Source of the DNA: Clostridiales bacterium
Lineage (GTDB): Bacteria; Bacillota; Clostridia; Oscillospirales; Oscillospiraceae
Assembly: GCA_902363045.1 (NCBI GenBank)
Contig: CABIYX010000028.1
Location: forward strand, 18,798 to 44,529
DNA length: 25,732 nt
Direction of reading: 5' to 3'
The position numbers and the translations under genes were made by a program. Under the pieces are notes generated by a model. That model made no database searches and was not told the origin of the DNA. It was given only the letters and a program-made list of their open reading frames with translations. This document shows, in pieces, positions 21,548 to 25,732 of the stretch; position 1 is the first letter of the stretch; every line of letters begins with the position of its first letter.

Positions 21548-24544
21548 TTAATAATCGAGTCTATATACTCGATCAATCAATCCCTGAATCTCAGAGATAA
21601 GTGTTTCTTTCTGTCTCTGTAACAGATTTGCAATGCGCTTTGCGGGACGGCCAGACAGTGCATCATTGATTTCGTAAATTTCTCGGCTTGCTGCTACCAC
21701 TCTGTCGTGAATGGCTTTTTGTTCTTCTACGGCAAAATCCAACTCGACAAAGGGTAGTGTAGAGAGAACGAATGTACCACGAGCCGTAAATCCGCCTTCA
21801 AAATCGCTGCCTACGATCTCCAAGATTCGCTCTGTAATGGGGTTTGACAGCCATGCCTGGATGTATTCAAGTGCGTAGGGACTACCATCTTTTTTGCTAA
21901 CTGCACAATATCCAGCAGTACCGCCTGACGCAATCAGAATATCATTCGTATCCATCGCATACATGGGTTCTTTGCTCAATACACCAACTATCAATTTGGG
22001 CGTGTTAATAAAAGCGGTCAAGGCTTGTGTTCTGCCATACTGGTACCATGTATCTGCGGTGGCGTTTGGAACGTCACGAGTTCCATCACGGGAAACACAC
22101 TTGGGAACCAAACGATCATAATGCGCTGAGAGATAAGCATATGTTCCCGGATAACTGCTTTGCATCTCGTCTATGCGGATAAGATGTCCATTGTTATCGT
22201 AGGGGAAAATGATCTGCTTGTCAGTCGCAAGAATACTATACGAATTCAGACCCTTTTCTGCTTTTTTGGTTGGCTTGAAATAAGGGCGAAGCAAGGCTTT
22301 TTCGATGGTGTAATTATTGCCATCCCTGCTGATTTCAACAGTATCAGCATATTCGGCCACAATTTCATCTGAAGAGAACCAATATATGGGAGTTGGCCTT
22401 TCTGCACTTGTCTGAATACCGTTAAATATCTCTGCGTGTTTTGTAATGGGGACAGATACTTCATCCAACCTCTGGAGCATTGTCAAAAACGCAAAGTCAG
22501 TTGTTAATCTCCATGGCAGCTTGTTCAATACGGACGAACTAAGCTCGATGGAACTCACTTCTTCTCCTGCCCATAGTTTGTTAGCAGAATCAACGCTGCT
22601 GTACACGAAGCTCGTCTGCTTAGCCTTGGAAAGTAAAATGATCGAGCTGTAAATGGTTTTATCCTCAAACAGTTGGGCATCACCAAAGTCATCCAGACTG
22701 ACGAGCATCCGTTCTTTTGCGATCAGATTACGCAACTTCTCGCCAGCGCCAATTTTGAAGAATTTATTAGGTACGATATAGCATACCAAGCCGTTTTCGT
22801 TGATCTTATTGATAGCTTGCTCTATAAAAATAAAGTATTTGTCAAATTGCTTGTGCGATGTTTTGTATTTCTTTTTATAGACCTCCACTTCGGCACTTGG
22901 CAATAGGGCATGCATCCCCTCGGTATTCACATATGGAGGATTGCCGATAATTACATCAAATCCACATCCGTTGTTAATTGTGCTCCAGTCAAAGGGAGCA
23001 ATCTCCATCATCTGACGGTTGGCACTGCTAATGCCATTCAATTCAGTTTGGCTGACGAGGGAGTTTCCAAATTGAATGTTATCACCCAGATCAGGAAGAA
23101 TCGGAACAACTTCTGCCACAGAAGGTGCCGTTTCATCTTCAATTAGCTTAATCAACAAAGAAAACTTGGCAACTTCGACGGCATGTATGTCAATATCTAT
23201 GCCGTAAATACAGGAGCAAAGAATGTCTTTTTTCTCTTGAAGGGGCAGTTTGTATAAATCGATACCCGTCTCAATTAAGTGATCTGTTTGTCCGTTATTG
23301 ATATACCATTGCACGCAGTAATCTTGTAAATAGGCAAATGCTTCTTCTAAGAAAATGCCCGAGCCACAGGCAATATCAGCAACACTGATATTCAAAATCT
23401 CAGCAGGTTTTTTTCCTTCGCACACTTTGGAAAGTGTTTTATCGACCATATATTTAACAATTTCCGTGGGTGTCGTAACAACAGATCTGTTCTGGCAATC
23501 TTTCTTTTTGCCAAGACCAATGGTATTATTTTCGAGTAATACTAACTGTTCGGTTAAGAATATCTCGTAAATCTTTCCAAGTAAATTAGGCTCGATAATG
23601 TTAAACAAGTAAGGACTCTGAGGGTAATACAAATCCTCAATCATGCCTTTAATAACTTTCCAGGAAAGATCAAAAATAATGTCTTCACCGGAAAACATTC
23701 CAGAGTTGTAACGCCGGTCAGCAGAACGAAACAATTCCTCCAGTTTGGATTGTAGTTGGTCGGTATCTGTAATGGTATCTTTCAACTTGTGATACAGCGG
23801 CAGATTCTTATCTTCGCAAATTCTCAGGAAAACAATTTGGTTTATAAACTCCTGCACAACATCGTTTAACACTTCCAACGATGCATATCGACCACCCTGA
23901 GCGTATAGTTCGTTGCTAAGAGCCACACGCCATTCATTGATTTGAGAAAGAAACAGTGTATCAACCTGCTGTGTTTGTCCTTCAGTTGAAGGGAAGTTTG
24001 CATCCAAATAAGCGTCAAAGTCACCAGAATAAACGGTATCTCTTGCAATCAATCCTACAATTTCTTCGATCTTTTCTACATACTCTGTGTAATGGTACAG
24101 TCGGTATCTTGCCACGGCACATGCATCATCTTCGTGAGCAATATGGCAAGTATCGTAGATTGCCAGATATTCAAAATTTGTGAGAACAGCCAGACGATGC
24201 TTTGCATTCCAACCGTACTTTCTGGTCTGGATCGCCGGATCTGCATCTCTGGTAATATCTACCGCAGGCTTCTTTGCTTCTACAAAGAACTTAGGCACAC
24301 CCCTGAGCGTAATGGTATAGTCAGGACGATCAGTTCGAGTGGAATAATTCTCCGCAATAACTTCTCGATATTGAGGTGCCACCCCTTTTTCGTTGGCAAC
24401 ATCCCACCCCAAGAGTTTTAACAGAGGATCAATGTATTCAATTCGGCAAGAATGCTCATTATAAGCATTTCTTGCATCCTTATAGAAGTCGATATTGGCA
24501 TGAAAACGATCTACAAGGTTTTGTAATTCAGTCAGGTTAGTCAT
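21548..24544 (-). CDS. Type IIG restriction-modification protein (nuclease + methylase + specificity)
   Basis: 998 residues from the ATG at 24542-24544 (MTNLTELQNLVDRFHANIDF); a frame 15 codons longer has no ribosome site. The N-terminal nuclease domain (about 20-180) has RPDY with D75 and VEAKKP with E89/K91, a PD-(D/E)xK site as in HsdR-N-like domains. A helical linker contains FLRICEDKNL (about 239-248). The methylase has motif I ADIACGSGIFLEEA (389-402) and NPPY at 535-538. The last 400 residues are target recognition. One chain can therefore recognise, methylate and cut. The start overlaps the HTH gene's stop by 8 bases, so its synthesis is coupled to the regulator. Confidence 0.9.
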   Translation of the reverse strand: MTNLTELQNLVDRFHANIDFYKDARNAYNEHSCRIEYIDPLLKLLGWDVANEKGVAPQYREVIAENYSTRTDRPDYTITLRGVPKFFVEAKKPAVDITRDADPAIQTRKYGWNAKHRLAVLTNFEYLAIYDTCHIAHEDDACAVARYRLYHYTEYVEKIEEIVGLIARDTVYSGDFDAYLDANFPSTEGQTQQVDTLFLSQINEWRVALSNELYAQGGRYASLEVLNDVVQEFINQIVFLRICEDKNLPLYHKLKDTITDTDQLQSKLEELFRSADRRYNSGMFSGEDIIFDLSWKVIKGMIEDLYYPQSPYLFNIIEPNLLGKIYEIFLTEQLVLLENNTIGLGKKKDCQNRSVVTTPTEIVKYMVDKTLSKVCEGKKPAEILNISVADIACGSGIFLEEAFAYLQDYCVQWYINNGQTDHLIETGIDLYKLPLQEKKDILCSCIYGIDIDIHAVEVAKFSLLIKLIEDETAPSVAEVVPILPDLGDNIQFGNSLVSQTELNGISSANRQMMEIAPFDWSTINNGCGFDVIIGNPPYVNTEGMHALLPSAEVEVYKKKYKTSHKQFDKYFIFIEQAINKINENGLVCYIVPNKFFKIGAGEKLRNLIAKERMLVSLDDFGDAQLFEDKTIYSSIILLSKAKQTSFVYSSVDSANKLWAGEEVSSIELSSSVLNKLPWRLTTDFAFLTMLQRLDEVSVPITKHAEIFNGIQTSAERPTPIYWFSSDEIVAEYADTVEISRDGNNYTIEKALLRPYFKPTKKAEKGLNSYSILATDKQIIFPYDNNGHLIRIDEMQSSYPGTYAYLSAHYDRLVPKCVSRDGTRDVPNATADTWYQYGRTQALTAFINTPKLIVGVLSKEPMYAMDTNDILIASGGTAGYCAVSKKDGSPYALEYIQAWLSNPITERILEIVGSDFEGGFTARGTFVLSTLPFVELDFAVEEQKAIHDRVVAASREIYEINDALSGRPAKRIANLLQRQKETLISEIQGLIDRVYRLDY

Positions 24545-24722
24545 GGCTATACGCTGCCTTCCTTTTATTGTTTGTCGGCTTTTCTGCATTTTCTGGAATG
24601 ATCCAAATTCGGCTTATGCGTGTAGCGCCATCAATACGGTTTGTTTTGCACAGAATTTGAACTTGTCTGGGAGTAATGCCCCACTTTATAGCAGCTTCCT
24701 GGACTGTAATATATCCATTCAT
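24537..24722 (-). CDS. Small HTH (MerR/excisionase-type) regulator of the defence operon
   Basis: 61 residues from the ATG at 24720-24722 with GAGGTG six bases upstream. MNGYITVQEAAIKWGITPRQ, then VQILCKTNRIDGATRISRIW and WIIPENAEKP is the short winged HTH found in HTH_17 and excisionase-like proteins. Small proteins of this class often stand at the head of restriction-modification operons. It is the first gene of the operon and overlaps the type IIG gene. A 14-bp palindrome lies between the -35 and -10 of its promoter, so autorepression with delayed or limited expression of the nuclease is inferred. Confidence 0.82.
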   Translation of the reverse strand: MNGYITVQEAAIKWGITPRQVQILCKTNRIDGATRISRIWIIPENAEKPTNNKRKAAYSHD

Positions 24723-24762
24723 AACAAACACCTCGTAAATCATGACACAAAAAACCATAATA

Positions 24763-24791
24763 ATTATATTCGCTTAAACGAAATAAATCAA
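24763..24791 (-). promoter_or_regulatory. Defence operon promoter with palindrome in the spacer
   Basis: On the minus strand TTGATT (24786-24791), 17 bases, TATAAT (24763-24768), about 40 bases before the HTH start codon. The palindrome TTCGCTTAAACGAA (24769-24782, 12 of 14 positions symmetric) fills most of the spacer, a classic repressor position. No comparable promoter was noticed elsewhere in the operon. Confidence 0.8.
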
Positions 24792-24807
24792 GTAGTTACA
24801 TAGAAAT

Positions 24808-24846
24808 AACACGCCGTCCATAGATATTTCCTACAGGCGGCGTGTT
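24808..24846. terminator. Terminator-like hairpin right of the defence operon
   Basis: AACACGCCG (24808-24816) and CGGCGTGTT (24838-24846) form a perfect 9-bp stem with a 21-base loop. On the minus strand it lies 20 bases after the DUF6809 stop and is followed by ATTTC, a weak T-run. It separates the DUF6809 gene from the defence promoter. Confidence 0.6.
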
Positions 24847-24865
24847 GCTCAACTATCTAAATATT

Positions 24866-25132
24866 CTATTGTTCTTCCATTACTTCCAGCATCATTTTGG
24901 CACCCAGCCTAAAACTGCTTTGGAACAGCAGACACTCTGCCATGGTCTGATGTTCTCGAACAGTATCCGTGTACCGGGAAAACAATTCTTTCTGTTCATC
25001 CGTCATTGTGGCCAAAAGTTTTTCCTCGTTCCTGGTAATCAAACGGAGTACTTCTTTGTATTCCTTGCAGGCGATTGTATCGTATTCTGTCGGCTCAATA
25101 TTACCGTACCAGAATTCTTCTAAAATCCTCAT
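24866..25132 (-). CDS. DUF6809 family protein
   Basis: 88 residues from the ATG at 25130-25132 ([20 protein letters not shown]); the frame is open further upstream but the ATGA overlap with the tnpV stop sets this start. It is helical, with LITRNEEKLLATMTDEQKEL in the middle and FQSSFRLGAKMMLEVMEEQ at the end, as in DUF6809 proteins. The function is unknown; they often accompany tnpV on Firmicute mobile elements. A hairpin follows. Confidence 0.8.
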   Translation of the reverse strand: MRILEEFWYGNIEPTEYDTIACKEYKEVLRLITRNEEKLLATMTDEQKELFSRYTDTVREHQTMAECLLFQSSFRLGAKMMLEVMEEQ

Positions 25133-25518
25133 ACAGCATCCTCCTCGTAGATCAGCTCCCGAAGGATGATTTCCTCTGCACGGCTGCGGATGCTGTTCAT
25201 AGCTCTGACCCATGACATCTGATCTTGGGCTTTCAGTTCCTCTGTGATTCCCTCGGCTTCTTTCATCTGGCCAATGATACACTCCAGCCGGTTCTGCGCC
25301 TGTTCATTCAGATCTGCCAGATATGTCCAGAGTCTTCCACTCAAAATCAGGTCATTATACTGGGCTGGATGGTACTGCTCCAAATACTCTTTGTGCATAC
25401 GACCCCAAATCCCAATGGGGCGGCTTTCCTCCGGCAGCTGTAAGTCTGGAATGTAGTAATCACCGACCAGCGTATAGCTGATGCCATTTTGACAGGTTTT
25501 CTTCGGTAAGTGTTCCAT
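25129..25518 (-). CDS. tnpV: Transposon-encoded protein TnpV
   Basis: 129 residues from the ATG at 25516-25518, six bases after AGGAGG. The family pattern is clear: [20 protein letters not shown], then [20 protein letters not shown] and a long helix to the end. TnpV proteins occur on Tn4451-type and other Firmicute elements; the function is unknown. The frame extends 66 codons upstream, but that part lacks a ribosome site and looks non-coding. DUF6809 follows with a 4-base overlap. Confidence 0.87.
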   Translation of the reverse strand: MEHLPKKTCQNGISYTLVGDYYIPDLQLPEESRPIGIWGRMHKEYLEQYHPAQYNDLILSGRLWTYLADLNEQAQNRLECIIGQMKEAEGITEELKAQDQMSWVRAMNSIRSRAEEIILRELIYEEDAV

Positions 25519-25732
25519 AAGCGACCTCCTGTATTCGATTTTTCTCCGAATCCAGCTGATCGTGTCCCTGTTCATGTCAAATTCAAGGCAGCTGAACTCT
25601 TCATCAACAAGTATGGCATATCTTTCCCCAATTTTTGATAGTTGAGAGAGTGGGAGGTTTCCCGGCCACGGCTCTCTCCGGTGTTGTAGTGGAGTAGGGA
25701 AGCACCGCCTTGCCATATTGCTATGGTAGGTT
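25519..25732. other. Upstream region of tnpV, no gene called
   Basis: 214 bases to the window edge. The tnpV frame stays open here (to an ATG at 25716) and encodes [20 protein letters not shown] close to tnpV, but with no ribosome site. It holds no clear promoter or repeat that I can see. Confidence 0.35.

Larger units (their letters stand above)
10169..25732. mobile_element. Element B: second serine-recombinase element inserted in virD4, right end not in window
   Basis: The left edge is where virD4 homology stops (about 10168). The content is a standard mobilisable set: large serine recombinase, small accessory genes, VapE-type primase-helicase and MOBV relaxase. CHAT and restriction-modification/Shedu genes have been added. 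No virD4 5' part occurs to the right, so the other end is inferred to lie beyond the window. It is also possible that the DNA right of about 18424, or of about 24850, belongs to another element; the genes there (DUF6809, TnpV) fit either case. Confidence 0.6.

Noticed and set aside
18638..24722. BREX, DISARM or type I RM system
   Set aside because: There is no PglZ, BrxL, helicase or separate HsdS/HsdR gene. The large protein has nuclease, methylase and specificity in one chain, which fits type IIG.
25519..25716. N-terminal extension of TnpV by 66 codons
   Set aside because: TnpV proteins begin near the ATG at 25518, which has AGGAGG; the extension lacks a ribosome site and resembles non-coding DNA.
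1..25732. CRISPR array or tRNA attachment site
   Set aside because: No regularly spaced repeats and no tRNA-like cloverleaf were seen. Both elements appear to use protein-coding targets through serine recombinases.

Overview
The window looks like a stack of mobile DNA from a gut-type Firmicute (Clostridia, Lachnospiraceae/Oscillospiraceae-like). The backbone genes belong to families typical of Tn1549/CTn-type conjugative elements: a VirB6/TrbL-like CD1112-family protein, Maff2, the C-terminus of a VirD4-like coupling protein, Tn4451-type TnpV and TnpW, TndX-like large serine recombinases and Tn916 orf7/orf8-like regulators. Shine-Dalgarno sites are strong AGGAGG types. Almost every gene lies on the minus strand; the only confident plus-strand gene is an XRE regulator. 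No rRNA, tRNA or CRISPR array was seen.

Host conjugative element: only fragments are present. A VirB6-like gene (1-567, runs off the left edge) is followed upstream by the last 30 codons of maff2 (637-733). The first 42 codons of maff2 lie about 8.85 kb away (9580-9704), and next to them is the last part of virD4 (9923-10168). Removing the inserted DNA restores the order virD4 - maff2 - virB6.

Element A (about 732-9580) sits inside maff2. It carries a large serine recombinase, TnpW, a DnaC-like ATPase, a phage-type replisome organiser, a small Cys-containing protein, a MOBP relaxase with a MobC-like partner, a candidate oriT, a small unrecognised protein, an HTH_16/sigma-like regulator pair and an AT-rich PadR/DUF2812 cargo pair. 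Its ends are well defined: a TTTT core is flanked on both sides, at exactly 12 bp, by the inverted 11-mer TTGCTTCTTTA. A third copy lies just upstream of the recombinase gene.

Element B starts at about 10168, inside the 3' part of virD4, and seems to run past the right edge. It carries a coiled-coil/CHAT protease-like gene at its very end, a second large serine recombinase with a dyad over its promoter, small accessory genes, a VapE-type primase-helicase, a MOBV (Mob/Pre) relaxase with an upstream hairpin-rich region, and a divergent XRE regulator. A defence block follows (18638-24722) with the order HTH regulator, type IIG restriction-modification protein, separate N6-adenine methyltransferase, Shedu-like (DUF4263) nuclease. 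It appears to be driven by one clear promoter with a palindrome between -35 and -10. DUF6809 and TnpV genes follow to the window end.

Overall, two site-specific mobilisable elements have landed within about 600 bp of each other in the transfer genes of a conjugative element. The second carries the possible novelty: a regulated HTH/IIG/methyltransferase/Shedu operon, with a CHAT protein apparently added between the recombinase and the element end.
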